Assembly: GCA_918807975.1 (NCBI GenBank)
Contig: OU964920.1
Span: 47,273,979 to 47,337,978 of the forward strand
Length of the DNA: 64,000 nucleotides
Direction: 5' to 3'
DNA from: Aplidium turbinatum
Lineage: Eukaryota; Chordata; Ascidiacea; Aplousobranchia; Polyclinidae
The notes below the pieces were generated by a model. It was given only the letters and a program-made list of their open reading frames with translations, searched no databases and was not told where the DNA came from. Shown piece by piece: positions 21,607 to 33,054 of this stretch (position 1 is its first letter; every line of letters starts with the position of its first letter). The translations under genes were made by a program, and so were the position numbers.

Positions 21607-23809
21607 TAGGGTGGGTCGATTTTTCCATTTATCATATAAATTTGAACATAGGTGCAGCTTTACCTTCTAAACATTTCCTCAAAGTTTAAAATCGTTTGGT
21701 GCACAGCAACCCATTACCCCAATGACCCCCTGTTTCTATAGCAGGGTTGCCAGATTAGGAGAAAAGTTGCGGAAATTTTTGTCATTTATCTCATTTTTTC
21801 GCCCAATCTGCCAATCCTGCGCAGTGAGCGAACTTCTAATAGTTGTGCGGTTTAACACGCCACAAAAAAACTTTGTGAAATTGATTCTTTATCTTATTTA
21901 TCCGATAATGATCCGAGTTTCATGGAGATTGTCTCAACAAGTAGTGCCTACAATATCATCCCCATCCCTTGTGTTGCAAGGGAAGCCCATCAAAAGATGG
22001 TTTCTGACGAAACAGTTGCTGCTATTGCCACTGCTACTTTGCAGGATGTGTTGGAAAAAAACTTCTCCACAGACATCATTATTGACCCACGGAAAGCGAG
22101 ACATAGCCAAGTCAAGAGGCGTACTGGATTGAAACCAACCCAACATGTCGTCAATAATTTTATGTCGCTCTATTTTGATGGGAGAAAGGATGAATCATAT
22201 GTCTTTGATGACTACCACCACAGGAGAAAAATAAAAGAATACCATTACGTTTTACTGACACAACCTGGTGACATCTACATCTCTCATGTCACAACACCAA
22301 GTGGTCGTTCAGTTGACATTTTAAATGTATGATCGACGAGAATATGAACATGGATGGAATTCGAATAACAGGTTGTGACGGGACAGCAGTGAACACTGGG
22401 AATCGTAATGGAGTAATTGCTAAAATAAAAGATCATATCCATTATCCAGTATGAAGTTCAGTGGAATATATATTGGCCTTTGCTGCCCATCAATGAGTTA
22501 CCATTGCAGCATCTATTTGGATTATTTGGAAAGACATCTGGTCCAGAAACATTCATTGGTGAAATTTGCGATATTCTGTGGTCAAACCTTATAGCCTTGG
22601 AGATCGCATTGTTTGATAAAATTGAAACTCCCCATTTGCCAAAATTGGACAATTCAAAAATCTAAGCACGGACCAGATGTACCTTTTGGAAATCTGCCAT
22701 GCAATCAGTTCTGGGAAATGCTCTGAAACACTCTTACACAGAGATCCTGGGAAATATAATCATTCACAGAAGCAAATCGAATGTGCCGCTATTATGTTAG
22801 TCAAACAATCAATCAATCATCAATCATTTTATTTTTCGTCATTAACGCGTCCGGGACGAAAAAGATACTAACTACAAAAATCGATATAGACCTACTAGCA
22901 CGTTAACGAACGGGAAAAGGTATATAACTGTATATGGAAAAGGAAAAACTGTATATGGGCCTGTGTGGTTTGCACTAAGATGGCCATAGATATCAGCGCT
23001 GCTCCAGCACTAGGCTACTTTTCCTTATGATACAACTCAGTCGTGGACTTGAGCCAGTAGAAGTGCAGTCTGTCATCGACAAATTGATCAAGTAAAATTG
23101 TTATGCAACTCACCCCGAAAACTTGCTATTATATAGCCTATGCCATGCCATGCTTCATGACAATAGACCTCCCATTCGTGAAGTAGCGGTTACGCGAATT
23201 CTGAAAGCACGAAAGCTTTCATCTACAATAATATGAAGATTCCATCGCCCTGCTGATCAACTGAATCTTTATGCGATGGATTATATTGAAATGATCGACT
23301 GGCCACAGATTGAGGATACTGAACCACCATTATTATTACCTAAGAACTAAGAGTGAGGATGAACTTTGGGATGCAATGAAGTCAGTCCCAGTGAAGTCGT
23401 CATGCACACTACAGACTCAAGCCGTCGAAAGAATGATTCGTGTGGTCGCTGAGGTCAGCCTCAAAACTGTCGGAAAGGAGAAAAGGAACTCAATGATTTA
23501 TTCTATCTTAGATGCAAGGAAGCAGCGGCCTATATTTGAATCAAAGAAAGACTGTGTTGTTTAATTTAACATCCAGGTGTGGCTTTAACTTATTACATTT
23601 CAATTGTGTTTTGTTTTCACTGTAGCCTACCTATTGAATATAATTTACCGTGAAGTAAAAAATTGTATTTTTCCATACCACCTGGGGTAAGTGATTAGGA
23701 ACACACCATCACATTGAAATTTTAACACTTTATTTAGTATGGCAAGCCTCACCTAAATACCGATTTATGCGACAATCCGACAATTTTATGTGAAAATCGA
23801 CCCACCCTA
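21607..23809 (+). mobile_element. DNA transposon with TAGGGTGGGTCG ends and 8-bp duplication
   Basis: Ends TAGGGTGGGTCGATTTT and AAAATCGACCCACCCTA are inverted copies. The palindromic CTGTACAG lies on both sides (21599-21606 and 23810-23817), and the Ty3 frame around it reads through once this insertion is ignored, which fixes the borders. The interior has degraded coding sequence related to an invertebrate transposase family: IITGCDGTAVNTGNRNG-like, LPINELPLQHLFGLFGKTSGP and LQTQAVERMIRVVAEVS. Ends and duplication length fit hAT- or P-type elements; I cannot assign it. Near 22800-22870 lies an (ATTG)n-tailed LINE scrap on the minus strand. Confidence 0.87.
21925..23564 (+). pseudogene. Degraded transposase of the TAGGGTGGGTCG element
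   Basis: Pieces on the plus strand in several frames: 21922-22332 (MEIVSTSSAYNIIPIPC, LYFDGRKDESYVF), 22340-22665 (CDGTAVNTGNRNGVIAK, LPINELPLQHLFGLFG, TSGPETFIGEI) and 23310-23564 (SEDELWDAMKSVPVK, TQAVERMIRVVAEVSLK, KQRPIFESKKD). This order matches uncharacterised transposase-like proteins I recall from hydra and arthropods, in which DGT..NTG precedes NELP.R.LF..LDG.T.GP and then PCHTQAVER. Frameshifts and stops separate the pieces, and an insertion near 22800 splits it, so the copy is dead. The Asp in DGT could be part of the catalytic triad, but that is a guess. Confidence 0.6.
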
Positions 23810-23817
23810 CTGTACAG

Positions 23818-24291
23818 GAGTCAAGAATATCCTTGATGACATTATCGTGTACGGGTCGACTCAGGAAGAGCATGACCGAAGACTCGAGAAGGTACTTGAA
23901 AGAATTCAAGATAGTGGGTTCACGCTGAACAAAGAAAAGTGCGAATTCAACAAAGACAAACTTGTATTTATGGGACATGTGCTGTCGTCTAAAGGAATTG
24001 ACCAGGAAGAGGCAAAAGTTGAAGCTGTTAAGGAAGCAAGAGCACCAGAAAACGCTGCTGAAGTAAAAAGTTTTTTAGGACTGGTGAATTATAATGCTAG
24101 ATTTATACCTGATTTAGCCACGGTGTCGGAACTGCTTTGTATGTTAACTCGTAAAAGTGTTGATTTTCATTGGGATAAAGCTCAACAGCAATCTTTTGAA
24201 AAGCTAAAATCTTTATTGTGCAATTGTGTAACTTTGGGTTATTATGACAAACATGCTAAAACTCAAGTAATTGCTGATGCTAGTCCTTATG
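23818..24291 (+). pseudogene. Ty3 reverse transcriptase, second part (fossil)
   Basis: Continues the reverse transcriptase after the DNA transposon: ILDDIIVYG (catalytic YxDD-type region of Ty3), then ESKGI-like GHVLSSKGIDQ, FLGLVNYNARFIPDLA and the start of RNase H (VIADASPY). It ends at the LINE insertion, whose target duplication AGTCCTTATG lies at 24282-24291. Confidence 0.85.
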
Positions 24292-24579
24292 ATGTGACCC
24301 GTTTAGGCACACTTTTGACGTTTAGAGTACAGTGACTGGTCACCTTGGAAAAGATTGGAGCCTTACCAAGTATATATTCCATAGTAAACAATGCTAGCTA
24401 TTAAAACGAAAATGAGTCATGGAGACTGATCAGGGCCCCCTGCTGTGAAGTCCCCTAAAAGCTACAGGGAAGGAGGAACCTCTTCTGTGTGCACAGCTGC
24501 TCGTGATGATGGCTTATGCCCAAATCCCTCTGGAAGGCATAAGTCTGATGGTAGACTGCTAAATACTAGAAAAAGGGCA

Positions 24580-25758
24580 CTCAAAATAGGAACATGAAAT
24601 GTAAGAACCCTTTATAAAGCAGGTCGATACGAAAATTTAAAACAAGAGATGTCGGTCATGAACTTTGATTTAATTGGGATAAGTGAAACTAGATGGATAG
24701 GTGATGGTAAAGTGACAGAAGAGAGATTTGTTTTTGTATATTCAGGAGGAGAACAGCATATGTACGGCGTCGGTATGATAATGAAAAAAGAAATAGCTAA
24801 CTCAGTCATTGGATATTGGCCATTTTCTAACAGAGTTATGATGATTAAATTGTCTGCAGCACCATTTAATGTAAATATATTACAAATCTATGCACCAACC
24901 CAAGAACATACCGATGAAGAGATTGAGTTGTTTTATGAGTCAATAAAGGATGTACTTAAATATACTAAAAGTGGAGAAGTTAATATAGTAATTGGCGATT
25001 TTAATGCAATAGTGGGTGATCATCATGAATATCCAACAACTGGTCGTTATGGATTTGGCAATTTAAATGAACGTGGAAGAAGGTTGCTGGAATTATGTAA
25101 ACTTAATGATTTAGTAATAGCGAACACTCTTTTTCAACATCCTGCTAGGCGGTTGTATACATGGCAAAGTCCAGGTTATCAATTTCGGAATCAAATTGAC
25201 TATATTATGATAAACCAGAGGTTCAGAAATGGAGTAAGACAAGTTAAAACGTATCCAGGATGTGACATAATGTCTGACCACAATCCAGTTGTTATGAAAA
25301 TCCAAATAAAGCTAAAAAGAGTGAAAAGAACAAATATGTCAGAACATATGGACATGAACATGCTTAAAAATGAACAATATCGAGAGAAATTCAGTATTAC
25401 AGTAAACAATAAATTTGAATTATTACAGCAAACAGAAATTCCTCAAGTAATTACACAAGAAACTATAGATAGAAGTTGGAATGAAATTAAAGAAACCTTA
25501 AATGATGCAGCTACTAACATTCTACCATCAAAGAGGAAAAATATTAAACAGCCTTGGATTACTGAGAAGATACTTGACTTAATGCAACAGAGAAAGAAAA
25601 ACAAATTCAATAATCACAAGAAATATAAAGCTTTAAATAAGGAAATATCCCAATTATGCAAAGATGCTAAACAAAGGTGGTGGGAAAATCAATGCAGTGA
25701 AATAGAACATCTAGAAGCATCTCATAAGTCACTTGAATTACACAATAAAGTTAAATAG
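24580..25758 (+). pseudogene. LINE endonuclease domain
   Basis: An APE-type endonuclease: FDLIGISETRWIGDG, NILQIYAPTQEH, VIGDFNAIVG, QIDYIMINQRF and SDHNPVVMK match the conserved blocks in order, with the catalytic Glu (SETRW), Asp/Asn (GDFNA) and Asp-His (SDHNPV) kept. It nicks the target DNA to prime reverse transcription. The first block should read GTWNVRTL, but a TGA stands at 24595-24597 in place of the Trp codon, so the open frame begins only at 24649. The frame ends at 25758 before the reverse transcriptase, where intact elements read through. Confidence 0.85.
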
Positions 25759-25817
25759 CTAACATGTTTGAAGAAAGTTGAACAAGCAAACAGCTGCATC
25801 ATGGATAGTGGAGGAAA

Positions 25818-28126
25818 ATGTTATTTCAGGAAGAGGATATAAAGAGTAGATGGGAAGAGTATGTAACAGAATTATATGATGATGATAGAACATGTATGGC
25901 TGAAATTACCAATAATGAAGGAGAAGAAATATTGATATCTGAAGTTGAGAAAGCCATTCAAGATCTGAAATGTAATAAAGCTGCAGGAAAGGATAACATT
26001 TATCCAGAAATGCTAAAAGCACTCAATGGCATAAGTTTAAAACGCATACACAAATTATGTAATGAAATATATATGACTGGATTTATACCTAAAGAAATGA
26101 ATGAAACTGTTTTTGTCAGACTACCAAAGAAATCCAAAGCAAAGAAATGCAGTGACTTTAGAACATTAAGTTTGATCAGTCATGTACTGAAAATTTTGTT
26201 GAGAATAATTTTATAAAGAAATCGAAAATCTATTGAGAATGAGGTTAGCATGACTCAAAGTGGATTTATAACTGGTAAAGGAACACGAGAGGGTATACTT
26301 AACTTCAGAACAATTTGTGAGAGTTACAATGCAGTAAATAAAGATGTATATGCATGTTTTATTGATTATGAGAAAGCATTTGATAGAGTTAACCATGAGA
26401 AACTGATTCATTGTTTGTCCAATATTGGTATGAATGGCAAAGACTTACGTTTTATTATCAATTTGTACTGGAATCAAAAAGCATTTGTTCGCATGGAAAA
26501 AGATTTGTCTAAAGGAATTGATATCAAGCGTGGAGCACGCCAAGGATGTGTACTTTCTTCATGCATGACCTACTAGAACACGGCCAAATATGTTGCTATT
26601 TGAAGAAATTTCTAAGAGTCTGAAGTGTTACAATCATAGCTATGACAAACCTGTCATCTTCCCATTTCCAGAATTAAGTAAAATAAGCAATATTTGCACC
26701 TAGACATATGTTTGGCTTGTTTAACCGGAGATTAGGTATGTGCGTTGAGCACAGTTTACACAATAATAATGTAATATGTAAGACTTTTCAACTGCACCCT
26801 GCAGGTAGTATCGTTTGGTGCAATTGCATATTCCATTTGAAATGTTAAGGATTTTTTGTGAATTCTATGTGGTAAGCTGTTCATTTGATGTGCTAATTTG
26901 AATTTTAGTTTGTTTTGTTTTTCGACCAGTTGAATTTTGCAAGTAAAGTATGTCTTTTGGCGAAAGATCCTGCTATACAAAAAACCTAACGACTGTGTAT
27001 GATGAGACTACCTCCAAGATGCAGTTGAAAAGTCTTACATATCTTACATGATTATTGCATAAATTGTGCTAAACGTACATATCTAATCTCCGTCAAAACA
27101 AGCCAAAAATATGTCTAGACGGAAATATTGCTTATTTTACGTACTTCTGTAAGTGGGAAAATGACAGGTTTGTCATGGCTACGATTGTAACAATTAAGAC
27201 TCTTAGAAATTTTCCCAAATAGCAACATATTTGGCCGTGTTCTAGTAGGCCGTGCTCCATGTCTTTTTAATTTATATACAGAAATGATTTTTCGATCCAT
27301 TGATGATATGAGAGGAGTAAAAGTTGGTGGCTTGAATATAACAAATTTACGCTATGCTGATGATACTGTTCTGTTGGCTGAATCACAAGAAGATCTTCAA
27401 GAAATATTGGACAATGTTAACTCAATTGGTAAAGAATTTAATATGAAAATTAACGCTAAAAAGACCAAATCAATGATAATCTCAAAATCACCAGACACTT
27501 CAGTACTCCAAATTATAATTGACAACGAAATTATACAAAAAGTAAAATCTTTTTCATATCTTGGTCATTTAATAACTGAAGATGGGAGGTGTGACCATGA
27601 AATTCTTAGACGGATAGAAATTGCAAGAACTACATTTGGAAAAATGAAAAATATTTTAACCAATCAACGTTTAAATTTATCAACTCGTCTCAGGATACTA
27701 AAATGCTATATCTGGTCGACCCTATTATACAATTCCGAAACTTGGACAATGTCACAAAAAATGGAGAAACGGATCGATGCCTTCGAGCTCTGGACATACA
27801 GGCAAATGTTAAAAATTTCATGGAAACAAAAGATCACTAACGATGAAGTACCCTCCAAATTCAATTCAAGCAAAATGCTCTTACAAACAGTCAAAAGAAG
27901 AAAATTGAAGTATTTCGGACACACAATAAGGCAAAATTCATTACAAAGATCATTAATAGAAGGGAAGATAAACGGTAAAAGAAGTAAAGGCAGACCAAGA
28001 ATGATTTGGACAACAAACATCACAAAATGGACAAAATTAACTTATGAATGTGCAGTACGCACAGCTCATGGCCGAGAACAATGGCGCATTGTATCCAACC
28101 CTCCATACGAGGAAGGAACAAAATGA
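25818..28126 (+). pseudogene. LINE reverse transcriptase domain, interrupted
   Basis: Pieces at 25818-26216 (EVEKAIQDLKCNKAAGKDN, LPKKSKAKKCSDFRTLSLIS), 26250-26576 (QSGFITGKGTREGI, FIDYEKAFDRVNHEKL, RGARQGCVLSS) and 27284-28126 (NLRYADDTVLLAES, SFSYLGHLITEDGRC, RRKLKYFGHTIRQNS). FIDYEKAFD carries the first catalytic Asp and YADD the second pair. A frameshift separates the first two pieces and a MITE separates the second and third. The end of the protein, YEEGTK, is directly followed by the ATG-repeat tail. Confidence 0.87.
26569..27249. mobile_element. MITE with long (about 220-bp) inverted ends inside the LINE
   Basis: CCTACTAGAACACGGCC at the left and GGCCGTGTTCTAGTAGG at the right are exact inverted copies, and similarity continues inward for about 220 bases (AAATATGTTGCTATTTG, ATTGCTTATTTTACGTAC-like, AGTTGAAAAGTCTTACATAT). 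The insertion splits the LINE reverse transcriptase between RQGCVLS and its FNLYTEM continuation. A short, imperfect target duplication (TTCATG/TCCATG) may flank it. Non-coding. Confidence 0.85.
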
Positions 28127-28144
28127 TGATGATGAGTCCTTATG

Positions 28145-29972
28145 GTTTAGCTGGAGTGCTGGTGCAAAACCAAAATGGGAAAAATTATGTTATTAGTTAT
28201 GCTAGCCGTACTTTAACCGAAATTGAACGTAAATATTCACAAACTGAAAAAGAAGCTTTAGCTATTGTGTGGGCATGATTTCACGTTTATTTGTATGGGA
28301 GCAGTTTTGATTTATAAACAGATCATAAACCGTTAAAATTCATTTTCACTCTTCGCTCCAAGCCGAATGCTAGAATGGAACGCTGGATTGTAAGATTAAT
28401 GCCTTATTATCAGTATGAAGTGAAGTATATCCCAGGAAGGCAAAACATTGCCAATTGCTTATCTCGCTTATTTTCTTCAAAAGCGCTGTGCAAACACGTT
28501 GATGACACGCATGAGTATGTGAAATTTGTAGCAAAAGAAGCGACGCCTACTGCCATGAGCACACGTGACATCGAGCGTGCAACAAACGCTGATTTTGAGT
28601 TGCGCAATGTCATGGATTGCATTCTTTTGAACGACTGGTGTGAACTTGAATGTAAGTCTTATTTAACAGTTCCAAGTGAATTAGCTGTCATTGGCCGTCT
28701 TCTATTACGAGGTACACGTATTGTGATTCCAAAAACATTGAGACAACACGTTCTTACGTAGCTCACGAGGGCCATCCTGGTATCGTTGTCATGAAGAGAC
28801 GTCTTCGAACTAAAGTATGGTGGCCTGGCATAGACAAAGATGTCGATCGTTTTTGTAAAAATTGTTTTGGGTGTCAACTTGTTTCAAAACCTGTATCCCC
28901 TGAACCCATGAAACGTACCAAATTGCCGGAAGGACCCTGGCAAGATCTTGCTATTGATTTAATGGGACCTCTGCCTTCTGGTGATTATGTTTTTGTTGTG
29001 ATCGATTATTTCAGTCGTTACTTTGAAATTGATGTTATGAAAACAGTTACTAGTGAAAAAGTGATTGAAAGTTTAAAGAAAATGTTTGCAACGCATGGTT
29101 TCTTCTTCTTCAACAGATTGATCATGTTTGATCAGCTGTGATCTCCCTTATGAACTGCCTCCATTTTGTTCTGTCCTTTGTTTTTATTAGAGTTTCCGGT
29201 CTGCTTTTTATTCCTGTAATTTGCTTGATATTGTCAAAACATTTCATTTTTTGTTGTCCTCTTGTTCGTTTGCCTTGGTTTACCTTGTTCAATAACTTCT
29301 GATAATGGTCCGCAATTTATTAGCAACAAATTTCATTCATTTTTGAGCGAATGTGGAATATTGCATCGTAGAGTAACTCCATTATGGCCTCAAGCCAACG
29401 GAGAAGTTAAAATTCAAAATCGCTCATTGCTTAAACGCATTAAAATTGCACAAGCTGTCGGAAAAAACTGGAAAAATGAATTGTATTCGTATTTACTTAT
29501 GTATCATTCTACGCCACACTCAACGACTGGAGTTAGTCCAGCCGAATTGTTCTTCAAACGAAAATTGCGTACTAAGTTACCATGCATTGATCGTTCTTAT
29601 GACCATGATTCTAAATCTGTTCGTGACAGAGATTCAGAAATGAAGGAAAGGGGAAAGTTATATGCTGATCTTAGACGTGGTGCAGTTCAAGCTGATATTA
29701 AACCTGGTGACACTGTACTATTGAAACAACATGGCCATGATAAACTTTCTACTACCTTTCGTAAAGATCCGTTTATTGTCACAGAGAAGCATGGAAATTG
29801 TGTGATTGTTGAAAATGATGATGCAAAGTATAAAAGAAACGTAACCCATGTTAAGAAATTTCATGATTCAAACAATGACCTAACCACTGATGTGTCTTCG
29901 AGACATAATGTCTCGACTGAGGCTTTCTCTGATTCAACTGATGTAATACCCGAACAAAAATGTTTCGCCTGA
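28145..29972 (+). pseudogene. Ty3 RNase H and integrase (fossil)
   Basis: RNase H: YVISYASRTLTEIERKYSQ, EKEALAIVWA, then YEVKYIPGRQNIANCLSRL. Integrase: zinc-binding HEGHPGIVVMKRRLR...CKNCFGCQ, catalytic core AIDLMGPLPSGDYVFVVIDY and, after the short LINE insertion, SDNGPQFISNKFHSFL and WPQANGEVKIQNRSL, then a C-terminal domain (IKPGDTVLLKQHGHDKLST). These are the usual Ty3 domains in their usual order. A small number of breaks are present. Confidence 0.87.
29102..29275 (-). mobile_element. 5'-truncated RTE-like LINE tail with GAA repeat
   Basis: On the minus strand it encodes the end of an RTE-like ORF (CFDNIKQITGIKSR, KTKDRTKWRQFIREITADQT) followed by a stop and a GAAGAAGAAGAA tail. TGGTTT flanks it at 29096-29101 and 29276-29281. 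It is inserted in the integrase core of the Ty3 fossil. It is a different family from the LINE at 24292, whose tail is an ATG repeat. Confidence 0.82.
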
Positions 29973-30165
29973 TAACCTTACTGACGCTGTTATTCTAACC
30001 AGGCCGCATCGCAACATCAAACCACCGCAACAGTTTAAAGACTTTTGTTATTGTGTTTAACCAGAACTGTTATGTTTAATTCTTGATCTGTTGACTACAT
30101 TTCGAAATAGTGTTTGATTCTGAAAAGGAAAGAGATGTAGTGTCTGTGTATTTACATACAGTCAC

Positions 30166-31819
30166 ACATATTGTTTTCTCGTTTAGATTTATGTAGTAAG
30201 CCAGTAAGCCACCATAAAGTCACTGCAGCAAATATTCGCATGAATATCTGGAAGCGCAAGAAACTTCCACAGACAAAAAATTCTGCTCTCAGTTAAAATA
30301 GTAACTAGAAACGAGCTATATATATAGGCTATATATCCGATGACTGAATTATTGATGCTCTTCTTTCATGTTCAGTTTGCATGGATTTTATTTTTTATGT
30401 CACACAAAACAGCGTTGTTATTATGCATGTCTATTTTCCTGCTAAAAAGGGATAAGATAGAGTTTGCACTATTGGACAAAAGCATATATAATTTAAAAAC
30501 ATAGAAAAAACTTTGGCAGATTAATTATGCATATAACTGGCCTTGTGCCTACCTAACTGTGTTCAATGTTTATATATTATATGTGGACACAAAAGTTTAT
30601 TAAACAATACATAAAAAGCTTCGAACCTGATGAAATCTGCTTCCCTAAAAATATTACCTGCTTGTTTTGTGCCTGCATCTTGAAGTTACTGCACAAAACG
30701 CATGACCCTCCAACTGACACAAACTTTGACCAATATTAAGAATTAACTGACCTATCTGCAAACAACCTGTAAAATCCAGGTATCTTCAAAATAAACATAT
30801 ACTGGTACACACTGGCTACTGCTCTTCATTCCTACTCAAATGAGATGTACTTTGAAGCACTAGCTGAATGCTTGAATACTGTATGTAGAGTTTTAACAAT
30901 AACACAGCAATAATGCCCGACAACACATACTCAACAGACAGCAGCCTGTTGAGTATGTGTTGCAAGTTATAAGTTGACATACACATAACACAAGCATAAA
31001 ACAAGTTATAAGTTGACATACAAGATGAAAAATCAATAACATGTAAGGTTGATGTGCATATTTGCGAATTTTGCGACCATCGAGGTAATAGCAGCCACTT
31101 CACAAGTTTGTAATTTTGCAATTGAAAATAATTTGACAGAAAAAGATTAAAAATATTTTTGTCAATAATATTATCATACCTTTTGTAAGTTTTTATTTTA
31201 CGCAAATTATGTGACTTGTTTTTTGGTTTTCAAATTACGTTTTTAGAAAAACTCTGTTTTTTTGGCAACCTGACTGTCAAAGGACATGAAAATAAATGTG
31301 TCAACGAAAAGTGCTTTTATCATGGTTTGCATGTTGTTGCTGTCATCACATTATTTACCGCGCTTTTTTTTACAGATTGTTTTAGTAGGAAGATCGCGCT
31401 GAAGTATTCCGCCAGAATGATAGAGGTGTTCGCACTCATTTAGGAATTAAAACAACAATCACAAAAAGCACTATTGTTACTTTAATACACACAGCAATAC
31501 CACCAAATTATTACATGCTAAAAAATATCTTTCTAACAAAAAAAGAGTAACTGTTTATATACAAATAGAAAAAAGGAGAATTTGTAACAGCCTCAAAAAT
31601 GATACTAATTTTTGCTAAAATTTAATAAAATTCAAGGACCTTTGAAAATCATATTTGTTAACATAAACTAAACAGTTATTCTTTTATATTATTTTTTCTC
31701 TATATTATTATTTACGTCAGCCAAAGCTGTCCATATGTAAAACAACGTAATACTACACTCACTGCAAATGCACAAACATTACAGAGAGCCACTTTGGATG
31801 CCATCAGTTTAAGAGCTAG
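30166..31819. other. Unassigned stretch between Ty3 and Tigger elements
   Basis: No transposon ends or known domains found. Two short plus-strand frames with plausible splice borders occur near 31245-31330 (LCFFGNLTVKGHENKC) and 31380-31430 (CFSRKIALKYSARM), but neither resembles a family I know. They could belong to the same host gene as the candidate exon at 33222. Confidence 0.35.
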
Positions 31820-32114
31820 TACAGTAACTTCTCGACTTACGAACATTCGACTTATGAACATTCGGAGATACGAACATTTATGTTTTCTCACAAAAAAATT
31901 TTGTAAATGCATCTCTGGCGAGTTTGCTTGTGTGGGAAACAGTCCTTATTTTCTCTTTACGTATAATAATTTCCGTTTCGTCAAAATGGCAACATAGATA
32001 TAAAAAATCCATTGTAGATTTTCGTATCCATGATCCAACAATGGTCATTGTTGCGACGACAATCGCTCAGTAGGTCAGTATTCCGGCCAGTGGAGTGCAC
32101 TGCCGCAATGCCAA

Positions 32115-32303
32115 TGTCCGCCCCGATAGCTCAGTTGGTTAGCGCGTGACTTCTGGAACGAAGAAGCTTCAAGATCAAGCGGCGCTGGTTGGACTCTCGG
32201 GGCGTGCGCTTGAGCAACGCACGTTAAGGACTGCTCTCCATTCAGCGGCATCTAATGGATGGAATAGTTCCCCGGCAACAAGACTTCAACAATCGGAAAC
32301 TTT
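32115..32303 (+). mobile_element. tRNA-derived SINE (GCCCCGATAGCTCAG family), copy 1
   Basis: A 189-base unit also found inverted at 36099-36288. The head has GCCCCGATAGCTCAGTTGG (acceptor stem and A box) and GCTGGTTGGACTCTCGGGGC (B-box region and the matching 3' acceptor strand). The tRNA part is thus almost complete but has a degenerate T arm, and the body continues for about 100 bases, ending AATCGGAAACTTT. It supplies the first codons of the open frame that runs into the Tigger remnant. Confidence 0.78.
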
Positions 32304-32659
32304 TTGAGTCACACACACAGGAACTGACAAATGAGGAACTAATGGAATTGGAAGCCATGCAAAGACAAGAAGATGAAGATGATGAAGAGATTGTTCCTAC
32401 AAAGAAGTTTGAAACAAAGTTGATGGCCAATGGGTTTAGTTTGATTGAGAAAGCTCTCAGTATTTTTGAAAATCAGGATCCGAATGTAGAGCGATTCTCA
32501 AGGGTAGCAGCCAGTCTCTGCGATGCCTTCAAGTGTTATCGCTTCATCTACAATGAAAAGAAACGAAAGACAGTGCAATCTTCCTTGAACCAATTCTTCA
32601 GGAAGCGTGATGACCCGCAAGAGAACGTCGAATCTGTAAAAGTCTTCAAGAAAACGTAG
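32304..32659 (+). pseudogene. Tigger transposase C-terminal remnant (TIGD1-like)
   Basis: ELTNEELMELEAMQRQED, KKFETKLMANGFSLIEKAL, ENQDPNVERFSRVA and SSLNQFFRKRD follow the C-terminal tail of TIGD1/Tigger1 transposases block by block, down to the PIP-box-like tail. The DDE catalytic core and the CENP-B-type DNA-binding domain are absent. The open frame itself starts at 32255 in SINE sequence; that ATG is not the transposase's own start. Confidence 0.88.
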
Positions 32660-33054
32660 AACAACTGCATTCAAACTCAACAACTAATGTGTTTTGAATA
32701 AGCTGCCTTTTTTGTCAGACGTCCCCCCCTTCTATTCCAACGTCGATTGACAGCTTAAATCCATAAAACAGTGTACCTAGGCTACTTTGCACACTATATA
32801 ATGTGTATATTTATGTAAATACAATGCAATGATTTGAGACAATGTTTGCTGTGTTTTACTTTATTTCTTTGCGTTTAATATTAGAAAGAACTTAGGTGTA
32901 TGTTGCGTATGTGATGGACGAATGTCTAGTAGACATAGGCCTAAGCAGTTCTGTAGGCCACACCAAACAACAGTACAGTTTGAACTTATGAACAGTTCAA
33001 GATCCGAACAGCCGTTCGGAACGCAACTTGTTCGTAAGCTGAGGAGTTACTGTA

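Larger units (their letters stand above)
24292..28134 (+). mobile_element. RTE-like LINE, nearly full length, with 10-bp target duplication
   Basis: AGTCCTTATG flanks it at 24282-24291 and 28135-28144. The 3' end is not poly(A) but an ATG-repeat (ATGATGATGATG), typical of RTE-type LINEs. A 5' leader of about 280 bases is followed by an apurinic endonuclease domain and a reverse transcriptase domain, without a separate ORF1. A 680-bp MITE (26569-27249) interrupts the reverse transcriptase. Without it the LINE would be about 3.16 kb, a usual size for the RTE group. Confidence 0.9.
19661..30165 (+). mobile_element. Ty3 (gypsy) element, Mag-like, fossil, heavily interrupted
   Basis: The left LTR is 19661-19843 (TGTAGTGTCTG...ACAACA) with a TATA-like GTATATAAATG; the primer-site region TTCTGGCGACGAGGAT follows. 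The right LTR begins at 30136 after the purine-rich GAAAAGGAAAGAGA and only its first bases are recognisable. Parts run gag, two zinc knuckles, protease, reverse transcriptase, RNase H, integrase. It is broken, mainly by insertions: a DNA transposon (21607-23809), an RTE-like LINE (24292-28134) and a short LINE tail (29102-29275), each with target duplications, plus a small number of other breaks. Confidence 0.9.
31822..33052 (+). mobile_element. Tigger (pogo) element, internally shortened
   Basis: Inverted ends CAGTAACTTCTCGACTTACG and TAAGCTGAGGAGTTACTG, each next to TA (31820-31821 and 33053-33054), are of Tigger type. At 1.2 kb it is about half the usual length and retains only the C-terminal end of the transposase. 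A SINE (32115-32303) lies directly before that remnant. Confidence 0.9.

Noticed and set aside
30816-31205. 129-residue minus-strand ORF
   Set aside because: AT-rich, contains a short direct repeat (TATAAGTTGACATAC), no domain and no splice or start context.
32115-32200. Intact tRNA gene with long variable arm
   Set aside because: Acceptor halves pair, but the T arm and D stem are poor and the same 190-bp unit is found again at 36099 in other DNA; it is a SINE head.
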